This document shows positions 40,301-48,400 of a DNA stretch of 64,000 nt, in pieces; position 1 is the stretch's first letter, and each line of letters opens with the position of its first letter. Under the pieces are notes generated by a model that did no database searches, was not told the origin of the DNA, and saw only the letters and a list, made by a program, of their open reading frames with translations. The stretch spans positions 1 to 64,000 of the forward strand of contig JAWKSZ010000017.1 of NCBI GenBank assembly GCA_041402045.1, in the 5' to 3' direction. Origin of the DNA: JAGQRJ01 sp041402045 (lineage in GTDB: Bacteria; Planctomycetota; J058). Made by a program: the position numbers and the translations under genes.

Positions 40301-41980
40301 AGCACCAGCCAGATCAGCTCCGACACCGCCTCGATCACGGTGTTCGACGCGAGCAACTTCCCGCCCACGGCCGACGCCGGCCCCGACGCGGTGGGACGGA
40401 TCGCGACCCAGTTCGACCTCGACGCCAGCCGCAGCGTCGACCCGCGGGGCGGCGCGCTGACCTTCGAGTGGACCCTCGGCAGCGCGCCCGCGCCGGTGAC
40501 CCTCTCCGACGCGACCAGCGCCACGCCGACCTTCACCCCCACCAGCCCCGGGACCTACGTGTGGAACCTCACCGTGCGCGCGACGGGGGGGCTGTTCGAC
40601 ACCGACTCCGTCTCGGTGATCGTGCTCGACGACGAGTCCGCGCAGCCGCGGCTGGCCCCGAGCGCGGAGCCGCGCTTCCTGGGCGGCATGAACTTCGGCG
40701 TGTTCCCGATCACCCCGCCCAACGGCGCCACCTCGGCGGTCGCGATCTACCCCGGGGGGGTGGAGGTCACCACGACCCTGGTGGACACGAGCGGCGACAC
40801 CCTGACGAACCCGCAGAACTACGACCTCGAGGGGCTGCAGGGGATCCGGGTCGTGAGCAACCAGAGCCTGTTCGGCATGTTCTACGTGCTGCCGCCCCAG
40901 GGCGGGCCGGCGCCGCTGGCGCTGCGCTTCCCCGACGGCCAGCAGGAGCCGGTGCTGCAGTACGGCGAGGTGGGCAAGGCCTTCATTCTGGACGGCTCCG
41001 CCAGCCAGGACGACGGCGTGATCACGACCTACACCTGGACCCAGGACTTCGGGCCCTTCGTGTTCCAGAGCCAGACCGGGGCCTTCCTCAGCGTGGTCCC
41101 CCCCAGCGCGGGGCTCTACACCTTCACCCTGGTGGTCACCGACAACATCAACCAGACCTCGCTCCCGCGCACGATCTCGCTCTCGGTCATCCCCGCGGGG
41201 AACCCGAACCTCGGCCAGCCCACCGCCGGGGCGACCCCGACCGGGGGCGCCTCGGTGGCCCCGGCGGCCCTGGCGGCGGGCCGCGTGGCGCCGCGAGCCA
41301 CCGTCTCCCAGGGGTCGGTCGGCAACCAGTTCACCCTCAGCGCGGCGGGGAGCGTGAGCAACTCCGGGGGGAACCTGACCTTCGCCTGGAAGCAGATCTC
41401 GGGGCCCGTGGTCGTGGCCAGCGGGACCAACACCCAGACCCTCAGCGTGCTGCCCACGGTGCCCGGGGCCTACCTGTTCGAGGTCGCGGTCTCCGACGCG
41501 AACGGGGCGACCACCAAGGAGCGGGTGTGGGTCACCGTGGGCGCGAGCGGCACCACCGCGCCGGTCGCTCGGATCGGCTCGGTCCCCGCCCAGACGATCC
41601 CCTCCACCGGCGTGCTCGAGCTCCAGCTCAACGGCGGGAGCAGCAGCGGCTCCTCGGCGCTGACCTACCACTGGTCCCAGACCCGCGGCTCGCCGGTGTT
41701 CATCGCCCGCAGCGGCGCCGCGGCGACCGCCAAGATCCGTCAGCCCGGGATCTACACCTTCGAGCTGCGGGTCGACGACGGCCAGGTGCGCAGCGCGCCG
41801 ACGGAGGTCACGGTCTTCGTCAACGCCAACCAGGACACCCCCCTCGCCTCGGGCGCCACGACCTCCAAGTCGTCGGGCGGCTGCAGCCTCGGGGGATCGA
41901 CCCCGAGCCTCGGCTGGGTGTGGCTGCTGCTCCTGTGCGCCCTGCCCCTCGGGCGGCGCGGCCTGGCCGAGGCGCGCTAG
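28331..41980 (+). CDS. Giant secreted beta-helix surface protein with PKD domains and a Cys-type C-terminal sorting signal
   Basis: A 4549-residue protein. ATG 28331 follows GGGAGGGGG and begins a clear signal peptide (cleavage after AWG, residue 26). Residues 27 to about 3270 are Gly/Thr/Asn/Leu repeats of the LTVNGNLTLNGG kind, typical of parallel beta-helix adhesins. Four large modules are visible. Each opens with a W...NW...P...D..F box (28415, 30868, 32494, 35497) and closes with a QDSN...GGNTNW-like box (ending about 30860, 32490, 35480, 38143). Then comes a mixed region to about 39750, followed by about six PKD-like domains to 41830. The end has SGGCS, one hydrophobic helix and Arg-Arg, like MYXO-CTERM or similar Cys-containing anchors. 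No autotransporter barrel is present. The role is probably adhesion or cell-surface structure. Confidence 0.9.
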   Translation: MHHATTTQRLFGGLALIVLAAGSAWGQDWTGDAAPIGSWTNTGNWQGGNVPDTAGENPRFNDQSGDDADCTLENGNGPITVGNLTMNTSAGYDGTLTLRDTLNCTDFLFTDTGANGSVVIDATGALNVADDLGFTTQGSLTNNGTITFTTSANAGDWSSKVGVNWGNVVFDKGVGNTTTLQNATSVNDLTLTSGILNLNGQALTVNGDLVLNGGDLLLGGATLTVVGNVTINNGTLNVGNTSMGTLDVGGLLTLGDGVGIAGTAVLNMIGGGGQVQAGGGFVVNSPDGTYSFGSGSLLLDGAGTWSGPGVDFGPVTVTAASVNPNSTIQTGLLTITGVTLSFGTGENLTATGISGTGTLSTSAGTATVTTSGGLTVSAFNGGTGALTFSGAGTWSSGGTVTTTPIVIATGGGTVATTGIKSTGALTLTTGVLATGANLTVASATLNGGTLDLTGDQVTVSGTTAFNGAAVTVGGGSLLTLTGNVSAAVAGGSLTQTGGQVTLTGATLDLDSVTWSATAGSTVFNRAGSSALSLGANVDFFNTTVNAGTTVTVGGSNAFDVDGTLAVNGTLTLGGATATVAGAITVAGGGSITATAVGLSAASNLTLNGTLAHTGQTVSLGGTFGGSGTLNSGTGTLSIAGATANFSGLGTYTSTGTVTLNGAGQTLTPRAATSFAGLTISQGAAGQTVTVATNSLSVSGNLLITQGVLSLTQTTSVTGSATVQSGGTLSATAATLTHTFSSGLQVNLGGAASFAPGAAGGMTVIFGNSTSSVIAGSLTVTGVAGLTNYVTLRNPTPGVDAGEWGITPTGTVMVTRAVVEDSNATAGISASTSFDAGGNTNWTFAAKTTRWISAVAGAWSVHTNWSEFAPVDGDVVEFTNVAGQTGNSTVDLAGLDLDALVMNASGSYPGVLTISNALHTTNAVTATSILAGTVQVNTNLTVDGNLTQVAGTISVPASVTLQVGMTLTTGAVLSIAASGVGDFNGAVVLNGSNISLNGTVDVTGNLSGSATNVTGAGTITVAGGTCDLDGLTSNFSGGSFTLSGTGAQALTVDGSNQFFTLNVAATSNTTLSVSAGQLDVNQDLTVAGTLGAGSATVHVAGNATLSGTFTAGTSTLLFNGTGVQTLTQGGNQVANVTVNKTAGTLVWSGAANLSGNLTTLDGSVSLPNAINNVDGDVDFSNAGTDTINFLGTSLAVAGDLNLSGAGAFNLNGTAVTFDGIAPANVNTGAFALGVVTVTKGASNLTLSGSSTFTGLVTVTSGTFRTTADNLTHTFQAGLTVQTGATFSASSTAGPTNVVFFETTTVTLQTGATFNVAGGGSVNNVVLRDQDALGASGDGPLAPNVWLFDNQAGSVVTVDRATIQDSLASNVATATNSTDEGGNTLWNFPGVTTTFTGTGNWSVEGNWNVRAPQTNDIVLFSAGAGNSTMDIPGLTITSIDMTTHNNNLTFMGQLNVVSNATLLSTIDLNGNTLQVGGNLTLTSGTTTFNGGVLTVAGTSEIDGTLNVNTGSATLTGSVLAGSTGTIQGAGTVNFNGAAVDVSSAAVNLTGITNFGAAGGVTLTLGGNNDTFSGTVNINGGGLTQAGAAGSVSYGIVNANQNFDTGGRTSTLSGLLTIAASRTFTVSGNTVALNGGLAGTGSIAQTGGILQIPSTTVPLSSLAAYNGAAGGTLQLTGTLAAQDLQLSATVALNNLTVGSGGQPASISGGGLSLAGDLQVTRDFTLNANTSSVGGTVTIDATRQLATSTGQLTVTGTTTVNGTLASTGTVILNGNLTGTGTFTAGAGTIRLAGATVDLNGLAYSQVSGTTQLERATAQDFQVNAADVFQNLALGVNGGAVTMSNSNGLVVGGTLTALAPVTLGVGVSASAVNFNLAMGNAANVFDVAGNNLTVSGTTSLNQGVLEVDGGATDLQGATLNVNVAATVNQLGGTLTLRATTLNLGGLAAFNATAGTTTVTSTVAQTLTVGANVDFNNLTLAGSVQVGLAGGLLDVAGNLTANVLFVIGANSVDVEGNLTGTGTVNAGSSTLVEVGGNFTPGGYNLGSLLRFTGTGTWGFTTNFGVVEVTGGTRTLLNAVIVSSITVSDGATVALAGFALSSGGAVTVGGGTSGAFGNGTLNVSGNVTFNAGSTLTAPLTVVAAGNSSALTLQPGQTLLALTASKTAGQTLSVTNALTIGTGAFQITSGAVSLGGSLTTSGSLDFAGGAFSMPAPPSALTFTPGGAVTFDPGANVIAGNLLVNSGTVQVINTPLTVGSGANRAATTIANGATLDLDVNGSFFGAFTLSGTGATLDARTGGTDVAFGDGQTVTWASGAIVRVENAQVDFRSTAPGTPWNLTYGGATLDLNPAPTPPNGLTVQDSNVVAGTVDGQNLVTDFGGNTLGTPGWINLFSPDATWNGSVSNDWSNPNNWTPAVLPLPGSRVIFDAAVPFVPQTNSPPQIGSFDIRTTFNPGGAAITINANMTVVNQLAFATGNPNNPTVDLGGFTLAVQGGPNTVGLVVNNGSVRFEGAGAQSLAIPATITLGAALVVGTGATATSLDFATSGTTLTVPSVTVASMATLNLNAVNTVTLDSNGALDVSGSLTVGTANTVRVAGGMNWSAATAVTLAGTATLTADGGNANLQLPAGGATVGNLNVQKTGGTALTTSGGALTVTQNHTQFSGNLNLGNSLFDVNGSVSLLGGTSLSANAVPVQIAGDLNLSAGTFVPGTSTVTLDGTVVQTLTYTAGSSFQNLVADSTVRVDLSPLGGAVLAVGGNLVVNRGALRLGAQPVAVVGNLTFANNATLDQDTNDGQLGVQGNVDFTNGNFTASATTPLTLGGAAQALTPAGETFQSVVFTGSGTKTLTGGDLVSARQVTVDAGVTLELNGNVLRFTTNDAALTTLLLGTGALADTPATGRVEFATNAAPAGGYQLANFTFPALTLAPVVATSFRNVTTLTVTRNLALQAGTFNNPNALTVGGATQLSGGTTFTLGALLTSGSVTGAGNLVVTNQSLVVTGTTNPLAVTTLTGLTTGTPLSTITYQNGGQLRTGVTYGNLVIGAGLGTPLGSNDLTISGNLNFTASSSNLAPTTNLFFVNTGAVFDLGSANPLGGVILNTVTVNLSASTQNLELRGNSGLQRLIQNLQLTQGQVLVRTDWAIGQGTIGAGAGTAQLTLREGGVSLTIGGAGTNTLTVNDTLAVGDASALGLGFFFNNAAGAATIQVAASGTLSFAGTTSSPLNIASSPDDSIAFINAASGATVSASNVSVQDNNASGVVNGPISATGVSIDLGNNTNWEFTEGGSLRIAAAAILGDGNGNVDRVRVVYSQPINTGSVGSVHQRYELRLTDGAGNTLLTRAGSASNIVTSARGDVLEIVLASSIPQTHTQNLEFAYTPPSSGFLTSTTGIPAATAELITPSSTPALLDAADPVISGFFFSDADANGGAETLVFSGSEPLASSAGHGVSLSGFGPVTNTANMTTTPTLYLQVAGVNLTAISLAPIVQLPTGDLIAQRITQAVQQQASLVADPLLKPALVNFNATYDGVADRYVLEAGVPLRFNAGGYSQDWANSRVTVLSGANDAAPFMRLGPANGGVEFAGFGDAQVGLSVSATIGTPGSLPVASTRARFQFNGENFRNYDIPAGVTTLASLADELQTQFRASSNEAYSPASQVSYSKAVVIADSVRNRLVVVPGGQGSGVRVIAASEPGGSDPFASVALVGSDNYTGGAMETTGADNTVFPSGDLHVVGIDGSNMLLGAPTPQIVGNTITFLLSNSPSAGASPSFRYADNQDGGFVRDQASVPNFYSGSVTNLAGTSNVALIGDADGDLTLAQNPGGVTLDASPSVPFMGSTGATVTYSWDYRSGPGPISVGGASIAAPSSAIATTKSFGFSATTPTSSGSFYEFLLTLTVLDGSGNPVVSADTDANGQQRVVVRVTINSLTPVALAGPDQIVQLQASLDGSASFDPNGGSLTFLWQAQTSAGSALPSTVFNDPTSATPTFTPNLVDTFTVTLQVTKASSTSQISSDTASITVFDASNFPPTADAGPDAVGRIATQFDLDASRSVDPRGGALTFEWTLGSAPAPVTLSDATSATPTFTPTSPGTYVWNLTVRATGGLFDTDSVSVIVLDDESAQPRLAPSAEPRFLGGMNFGVFPITPPNGATSAVAIYPGGVEVTTTLVDTSGDTLTNPQNYDLEGLQGIRVVSNQSLFGMFYVLPPQGGPAPLALRFPDGQQEPVLQYGEVGKAFILDGSASQDDGVITTYTWTQDFGPFVFQSQTGAFLSVVPPSAGLYTFTLVVTDNINQTSLPRTISLSVIPAGNPNLGQPTAGATPTGGASVAPAALAAGRVAPRATVSQGSVGNQFTLSAAGSVSNSGGNLTFAWKQISGPVVVASGTNTQTLSVLPTVPGAYLFEVAVSDANGATTKERVWVTVGASGTTAPVARIGSVPAQTIPSTGVLELQLNGGSSSGSSALTYHWSQTRGSPVFIARSGAAATAKIRQPGIYTFELRVDDGQVRSAPTEVTVFVNANQDTPLASGATTSKSSGGCSLGGSTPSLGWVWLLLLCALPLGRRGLAEAR

Positions 41981-42690
41981 TGGGCCTCGACCCCGTCCGC
42001 GTGCGGCGCTTCAAGCGACGCCTGATCCCGCTGACCGCGGTGAGCATGGGGGTGCTCTCCGTGGGCGCCCTGGTGCTGGCCGAGGTCGGCAGCCACCAGG
42101 CCAGCGCGCCCCCGCCGCGCGGGGCCTCGCGCCGGGTCGGCAGCCCCACCCCCGGCGTCGCGCGCCACTCCCCGCTCCCGGGCGCGGCCCCTGCCCCGGG
42201 CCCCGCGGCGCCGGGGCCGACCCCCGCAGCGCCGCTGCCCGCGGTCATGCACCGCGAGCGGGTCAGCCTCCCGCCGGCGCAGGTGACCCGCGCGCACAGC
42301 GACCCCGCCCTGGCGCGGCTGCACGCTGCGGAGACCCTCGAGGAGCGCATGCAGGAGGTCGACGCGCTGATCGCCGGCCTGGCGCCCGCGCAGGCGGTGC
42401 CGCTCCTGGGTCGGCTCCTCGACTCCCGGCTCCCCGGGACGGTCTACGAGGAGCGCGCCTTGCGGCTGACCCTCCTCGCGCGGATCGGCGCGCTCCCGGG
42501 GCCCGAGAGCGAGGCGCTCCTGCTCGCGGCCACCGCGCCGAACCGGCCGCGCCCCGAGCGCTTGATCGGGATCGAGTTCCTGCGCGGTCGCAGCCCGCGC
42601 GCCTCCGAGGCCCTGCACGCGCTGGTCGCCGACGACCAGGATCCCGTGGTGCAGAAGAAGGCGCGCTGGGCGCTGGCCCGAGGCCAATGA
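41980..42690 (+). CDS. Membrane-anchored HEAT-like repeat protein
   Basis: A 236-residue protein. A basic N-terminus (VRRFKRRLIP) leads into one membrane segment (about 16-37), then a Pro/Ala-rich linker (about 40-90). The C-terminal 130 residues are helical and resemble HEAT repeats (VPLLGRLLD, SEALHALVADDQDPVVQKKA). The N-terminus is probably cytoplasmic and the helical part outside. GTG 41980 shares one base with the stop codon of the giant surface-protein gene, so translation is probably coupled. That coupling suggests a role with the surface protein or its export. The family is not recognised beyond the repeat type. Confidence 0.75.
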   Translation: MGLDPVRVRRFKRRLIPLTAVSMGVLSVGALVLAEVGSHQASAPPPRGASRRVGSPTPGVARHSPLPGAAPAPGPAAPGPTPAAPLPAVMHRERVSLPPAQVTRAHSDPALARLHAAETLEERMQEVDALIAGLAPAQAVPLLGRLLDSRLPGTVYEERALRLTLLARIGALPGPESEALLLAATAPNRPRPERLIGIEFLRGRSPRASEALHALVADDQDPVVQKKARWALARGQ

Positions 42691-42722
42691 CCCGCATAGG
42701 ATCACGAACCCGGGGGGGTCCA

Positions 42723-45326
42723 ATGAAGGGGGTATGGACGGCGCTCGTCGCCGTGGCGGCGCTGCCGCTCTCAGGGTGCGGCGCGGCCTATTACGGGACA
42801 GCGATCGCGATCTTCCAGGCCCAGAAGGACACGAAGACCACGGACGTCAGCTTCCCGGACGGGGTGCCCACCTCGGCGGAGCTCCCGGCGTTCGCGACGC
42901 TGCGCCTCTCCACCGCCCAGACCGACAAGGTCCTGAACGGGACCACGACCACGGACTTCGAGGTCCTGGGGGTCGACTTCCCCGCCGGCTACGGCGAGGC
43001 GCTCTCCAACCGGGACACCGGCACGACCCTCGTCGACGGCGACCGGCTCGTGATCCGGATCAACGAGGACGTGTCGCGGGAGCTGCAGTTCACCGCCGCC
43101 GACGCCTCGAGCACCGGAGCCGCGGTGGCCGCGGCGATCCAGGCCAAGGTGCGGCTCCTGACCCCGCAGAACCAAGGGGTCCCCCTCGAGGCCTACACCC
43201 TGTTCACCGCGACCTTCGACGCCGCCACCCGGGCCTACCGCTGCCGCTCCGGGGTCCCCGGCCCGACCTCCGAGGTCCGCTTCCAGATCCAGCCGCGCAA
43301 CGGCACCGCCGACGCCGCGGTCAGCAACGCGTCGGAGACCACCGCCGCGCGCCTGGGGCTCGGGACCTCGAACCGCTCCACCGAGCGCACCGGCGCCCAG
43401 AGCGTGAGCCTCGTGATCCTCAACCGCGGGACCGACGTGCTCCCCCAGGGCACCCCGGTCGAGCTCTACCTCAGCCGCGACAAGACCCTCGACACCAGCC
43501 AGGACGTGCTCTTCGACCGGCTGCAGCTCAGCGACCCGATCCTCGTCGGCGACGCGCGCCGCTACTACCGCACCAACCAAAACGGTCCGCCGAGCACGCT
43601 CCTGCGCCAGGAGCTGACCCCCGGGCGCTACTGGGTGCTGTTCTCCTTGAGCAGCGCGGGCGAGCAGGTCACCGACAACAACCTCCTGGTCAGCCGGCGC
43701 CCGATCGAGATCTACGACCCCGTGGACGACCCCGCGACCACGGCCGGCGAGACCGCCGCCGACCTGGACTTCGTGATCACGCGCACGATCTCGCCGATCG
43801 CCGCGGTGACCAGCAACACCCTCGTGACCCAGCTCCAGGTGCAGAACGTGGGCGCCGCCGTCCCCAGCGCGACGGCGCTCCAGGTCGAGACCCTGCTCTC
43901 GGCGGACGAGGTCTTCGACGAGCCGGCGCGCTTCCAGGACCCCAACGGGACCCTGGCCGGGTTGAACGTCAACCCCACGAACCCGCTGCGCCAGATCACC
44001 GTGCGCTTCCAGGCCGGGGGCACCGGGGTCACGACCACCGTCGCCGCGGACACCGTGCTCGTGAGCTTCGACACCTCGGTCACCGTGCAGCAGGCGTTGA
44101 CCGCGATCAACGCCAGCTCGGGGAGCCTGGTGCAGGCCACCCTCGACGGCAACGGGACCGCGACCACGGACACGCTCACCTCACTCCTCGCCGCGGCGGG
44201 GAAGACCGAGGCGGTGGCCAAGGACGTGCTGCTCGGGACCCAGGCCCTGAGCTTCGCCGCCAGCCCTCAGGCCCAGACCACCCGCAGCTTCTCGGTCAGC
44301 GCGGCGATCCCCGCCTCGGGCTTCGCGTCGAGCGTGCTCCCGGTGCGCCTGTTTCCGCTGTATCGCCTGCGCCAGACCACCGCGGCCACGCCCGCGGAGA
44401 ACACCAAGAACAACGTGCGCCGCGCGGCGAACTACGTGCGGATCTACGCCCGCAGCACCGCGACCCTCGACACCACGACCGGCGCGGTGCTGCCCACGGT
44501 GAACGCCGACGACTTCGCGCGCCTGGAGGCGGTGACCCAGCGCCCGGTGAACACCGGCACGATCCGTCAGGGTCAGCAGCGCGTCTTCAGCTTCGAGATC
44601 CCCGACACCGGGCTCTCGCTCAACGAGAGCCAGCTGCTGGTGATCGTGGACACCACCAACTTCGACGCGCACCTGGACCTGCTCTCGCCTGCGGGCGCGC
44701 TCCTCGCCAACAACGACGACAGCGCCCTGGGGCTGTCCCCGGTGGTCTACACCCCGCTCCAGGGCCTGGGCTCGGGCTCGAACCTCGTGTTCTACCTGGT
44801 GGTCTCGACCGCCTTGTTCGACGAGAGCGACCTCGGCGGCGGCGGCGAGCAGTTCAACGTCACGATCTCGGTCAACCCGCGTCAGACTGGCGACCCGGGC
44901 TCGGTCTCCGCGGTGAGCCCGGGCAACGTCCTGGACGCGGTGAACCAGCGCTACGACCCCAACGAGCTCTTGCTCGAGAACGACGTGCTCGTGCCCTTCA
45001 GCCTGACCACGAGCAAGGCCGAGGTCCTGTTCGTGCTGCCCCAGCGCGCGCGGGTCAAGTTCCGCTCGAACCCCGTGTTCCAGGTCGGCGTCGACACCGT
45101 GATCACCGCCTTCGTGCCCTCGGCGGTCCCCGCCCCGGTGCAGCAGCAGGCGGTGCTCGACCCCAGCTTCACCCGCGTCGTGTATCGCCCCAGCGGCGGC
45201 GGGGTGGACAACGCCCACGTGCTCGAGCGCGGCGTCTACACCGTGGCCTTCGAGGGCCAGAACAACCAGCCCGACGCCCAGACCCTGCGGCTCGAGGTCG
45301 ACACCGAGTTCATTCCCGAGGACTGA
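42723..45326 (+). CDS. Large lipoprotein with CARDB-like and pre-peptidase-like beta domains
   Basis: An 867-residue predicted lipoprotein with lipobox PLSGC (Cys19). The middle contains repeated extracellular beta-domain signatures: VSLVILNRGTDVLPQGTPVELYLS and TNTLVTQLQVQNVGAAVP are CARDB-like segments that recur in bacterial surface proteins. The segment GQQRVFSFEIPDTGLS followed by DAHLDLLSPAGALLANNDDS resembles a pre-peptidase C-terminal (PPC) domain. No catalytic domain is seen. It starts 32 bases after the HEAT-like gene and runs in the same direction, so 28331-45326 probably form one surface-protein operon. ATG 42723 follows a G-run. A role in binding or scaffolding at the outer surface is inferred. 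Confidence 0.75.
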   Translation: MKGVWTALVAVAALPLSGCGAAYYGTAIAIFQAQKDTKTTDVSFPDGVPTSAELPAFATLRLSTAQTDKVLNGTTTTDFEVLGVDFPAGYGEALSNRDTGTTLVDGDRLVIRINEDVSRELQFTAADASSTGAAVAAAIQAKVRLLTPQNQGVPLEAYTLFTATFDAATRAYRCRSGVPGPTSEVRFQIQPRNGTADAAVSNASETTAARLGLGTSNRSTERTGAQSVSLVILNRGTDVLPQGTPVELYLSRDKTLDTSQDVLFDRLQLSDPILVGDARRYYRTNQNGPPSTLLRQELTPGRYWVLFSLSSAGEQVTDNNLLVSRRPIEIYDPVDDPATTAGETAADLDFVITRTISPIAAVTSNTLVTQLQVQNVGAAVPSATALQVETLLSADEVFDEPARFQDPNGTLAGLNVNPTNPLRQITVRFQAGGTGVTTTVAADTVLVSFDTSVTVQQALTAINASSGSLVQATLDGNGTATTDTLTSLLAAAGKTEAVAKDVLLGTQALSFAASPQAQTTRSFSVSAAIPASGFASSVLPVRLFPLYRLRQTTAATPAENTKNNVRRAANYVRIYARSTATLDTTTGAVLPTVNADDFARLEAVTQRPVNTGTIRQGQQRVFSFEIPDTGLSLNESQLLVIVDTTNFDAHLDLLSPAGALLANNDDSALGLSPVVYTPLQGLGSGSNLVFYLVVSTALFDESDLGGGGEQFNVTISVNPRQTGDPGSVSAVSPGNVLDAVNQRYDPNELLLENDVLVPFSLTTSKAEVLFVLPQRARVKFRSNPVFQVGVDTVITAFVPSAVPAPVQQQAVLDPSFTRVVYRPSGGGVDNAHVLERGVYTVAFEGQNNQPDAQTLRLEVDTEFIPED

Positions 45327-45468
45327 GCCTCGTCCGGCTTCGTTCCAGCCGTCCACTTCCTGAGACACCCTGTCCCACCGACGGGCTCACGCCTTCCCTA
45401 AGTCCTTCTCCTGCAGCGGCACGGCGCGTGTATGAGGTCGCGCGCAACGGACGAAGGACGAGGTCGAC

Positions 45469-48400
45469 ATGCGGGCGGTGCTGGTGGGGGCGTTCGTCGC
45501 GCTGAGCGCGGCGGCGGGGAACGAGGTGGGGCTGGATCCCCTGAGCGGGAGCCTGGAGCTGGCCCGGGTCGACCTGCGGGCGGGGGTCGGCGACGAGGGC
45601 TACGCGCTGCGGCGGACCTACGTGGGGGACGGTCGCTGGCACGGGTCGTGGGAGACCCGCCTGGTCCTGGGCGCGGAGCCGGTGTGGCTCGACGAGGCCG
45701 GCGCCGGGCACCGCTTCGAGCCTCGCGACGGGGGCTGGGCCTCGTCCCTCGGGGCGCCGCTGCGCCTGGAGCGCGACGGCGCGGGCTATCGCCTGGAGGG
45801 GGAAGGCCGGAGTTATCGCTTCGACGCCCGGGGCCAGCTCCTCGAGCGGCGGACGCGGGGCGCGGTCGTCGCGCTCGAGCGCGAGGCTACGCGGCTCACG
45901 CTGCGCGGGCCCTGGGGGCGGCTGGAGCTGAGCCTGGGCTCCGACGGGGCGCCCCGGGAGGCGCGGCTCGGGGCGCGGCGGGTGCGCTACCTGCGCGAGG
46001 CGGGGCGCCTGATCGCGGTGGAGGCCGAGGGGCGCAGTGAGCGCTACGCCTACGACCCCCGCGGGCGCCTGACGCAGGTCGGCGAGACCGCGGTGGGCTA
46101 CGACGCCGAGGGGCGCGTGACCGGCCTCCGCGGGGGGCGCGTGCCCCTCACCGCGCGCTACGAGGAGCGCGGCGGGGAGCGCGCGGTGACGGTGCTCGAG
46201 GCCGGGGTGCGCACGCGCTACCGGTATCGGGACGGCGCTCACGCCTGGCTGCGCGTGGAGCGCGTCGGAGCCGCGCCCCTCGTGCTGCGCTACGACGAGC
46301 GTCTGCGCCCGACCACCCTCGAGCGCGGGGGTGAGCTGGAGGCGGCGTGGGACTACGACGCCGAGGGGCGCCTGCGCCTCCTGCACTCGCCCGAGGGTGA
46401 CCTGCGCCTGAGCTACGCCAGCGGCGCGCGCCGGCCCGTGGAGTGCGTGCTGCCTTCCGGGGAGGCGCTGCGCTGGGTCTACGACGAGGCCGGGCGGGTC
46501 CTGGCGGAGACGTCGGGCGCTGGGACGGCGCGCTACGCCTACGACCCCCGCGGTCGGCTGACCGCGAGCCGTGACCCGCAGGGCCGCGAGCTGCGCTACC
46601 AGCGCGACGCCGCCGGCTACGTGGTGCAGGTCCGCGCGCCGGAGGGGGTCACCGAGTTCGCGCGGGACGCCGACGGCGCCCTGGAGCGGGTGCGCTACCC
46701 CGGCGGGCGCGAGGTGCGCTATCGCCGCGAGGGCGCGACCCTCCGCGTGCAGGACGAGGAGGGCACCCTGCGGGCGGGGGCCTACGACGCGGAGGGGCGC
46801 CTGGTCGCCTACCAGGACGAGCTGGGGCGGGCCACGCGCGTCGACTACGACGCCCTGGGCCTGGTGGCCCGGGCCTCCGACAAGGACGGTGAGCGCTTCC
46901 GCTGCGCCTACGACGCCGAGGGCCGCCTGGAGGCGGTGATCGACGCGGCGGGGGACGCGGTGCGCTACGCGCGCCCGACCCCCGAGACCCTGGTCGTGGA
47001 GGACCCCAGCGCGGGACGGCGAGAGCTGAGCTACGACGCCGCGGGGCGGGTCGTGCGCGAGCTGCGCGGCGGGGTCGAGCTGCGCTACCGCTACGACCGC
47101 GCCGGGCGCCTGCTCGCGCGCTCGACCCCGCGCGGCGAGGAGCGCTTCGTCTACGACCGCGCCGGGCGCCTGCTCGAGCAGGCGGGCCCCGACGGCGAGC
47201 TGCGCTATCGCTACGACGCCGCCGGGCGCCTGGTCGAGCTCGAGGACCGCGGGCTCGGGCGCGCGATCCGCTACGCCTACGAGGGCGCAGCGCGGGAGCC
47301 GAGCGAGGTGCGCTACCCCTGGGGCGTGGCGCGCTACACCCGGGACGCGCGCGGGCAGCTCCTGGCGGTCGAGCTCGACGGGGCGCAGGTGCTCCTCGAG
47401 CGCGGGCCCGACGGCCGCCGCAGCCGCGTGCGCTACCCCAGCGGCGTCGAGACGCGCTACGCCTACGCCGGGAGCCGCCTGGCCGAGGTCGCGACCTGGC
47501 GCGGGGACACCCTGCTCGCGCGCCGCGCGTACCGCTACGACGCCCGCGGCCGGGTCGCCGTCGTCGAGGACGAGGCCGGCGCGGAGACGCGCTTCACCCA
47601 CGACCGGCGCGGGCGCTTGCTCACGGCGGAGGGGCCTGCCGGCACCTGGCGCTACGCCTACGACGCCGCGGGCAACCGCACGGCGGTCTGCGTCGGCGAC
47701 GCCGCGCGCGCCTGCGTCCTCGCGCCGGGCAGCCGGCTCGTGGCCCAGGGAGAGCTGCGCCTGCGCTACGACGCGCGGGGCGCGCTGGTCGAGCGCGAGG
47801 GCCCCGACGGGCGCTGGCGCTACGAGGTCGACGTCGACGGGCGCCTGCGCCGCGCCCGCGGCCCCGAGGGGGAGGACGTGCGCTACGGCTACGCCCCGGA
47901 CGGGACCCTGCTCTGGCGAGAGGCCGGTGGGGAGCGAGTGGACTACCTCGTCGACCGGCAGCAGGTGGCCGGCGAGTTCGTGGACGGCGCGCTGCGCTGG
48001 AGCGCCCTGCGGGGCGAGGGCCTCGACGACGTGCTCCTGGCCGACCTCGACGGCGAGCGGGTGAGCTTCCACCGCGACCTGGTCGGCTCGGTGATCGCGC
48101 TCAGCGACGACGAGGGCGCCCTCGCCGCGCGCTACGCCTACGGACCCTTCGGCGAGGCCGCGGGCGCCGAGGGGCGGCTCGCAGCGGTCAATCCCTGGCG
48201 CTTCGCCGGGCGCCCGCGAGACCCGCACACGGGGCTCTACGACCTGCGCGCCCGGCGCTACGACGCGGAGCTGGGGCGGTTCGTGGCGCCGGATCCCAGC
48301 GGGCGCGCGGGCGGGCTCAACCTCTACGCCTACGCCGACAACGACCCCACGCGCTTCACCGACCCGCTGGGGCTCAACCCGGAGCTCGGCCAGCGCCTGG

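Noticed and set aside
30884..41671. Very long open reading frame on the minus strand (about 3595 codons)
   Set aside because: It is the complement of the giant surface-protein gene. Its product is a monotonous Arg/Gly/Ala/His/Val string without domain signatures, as expected from GC-rich third positions.
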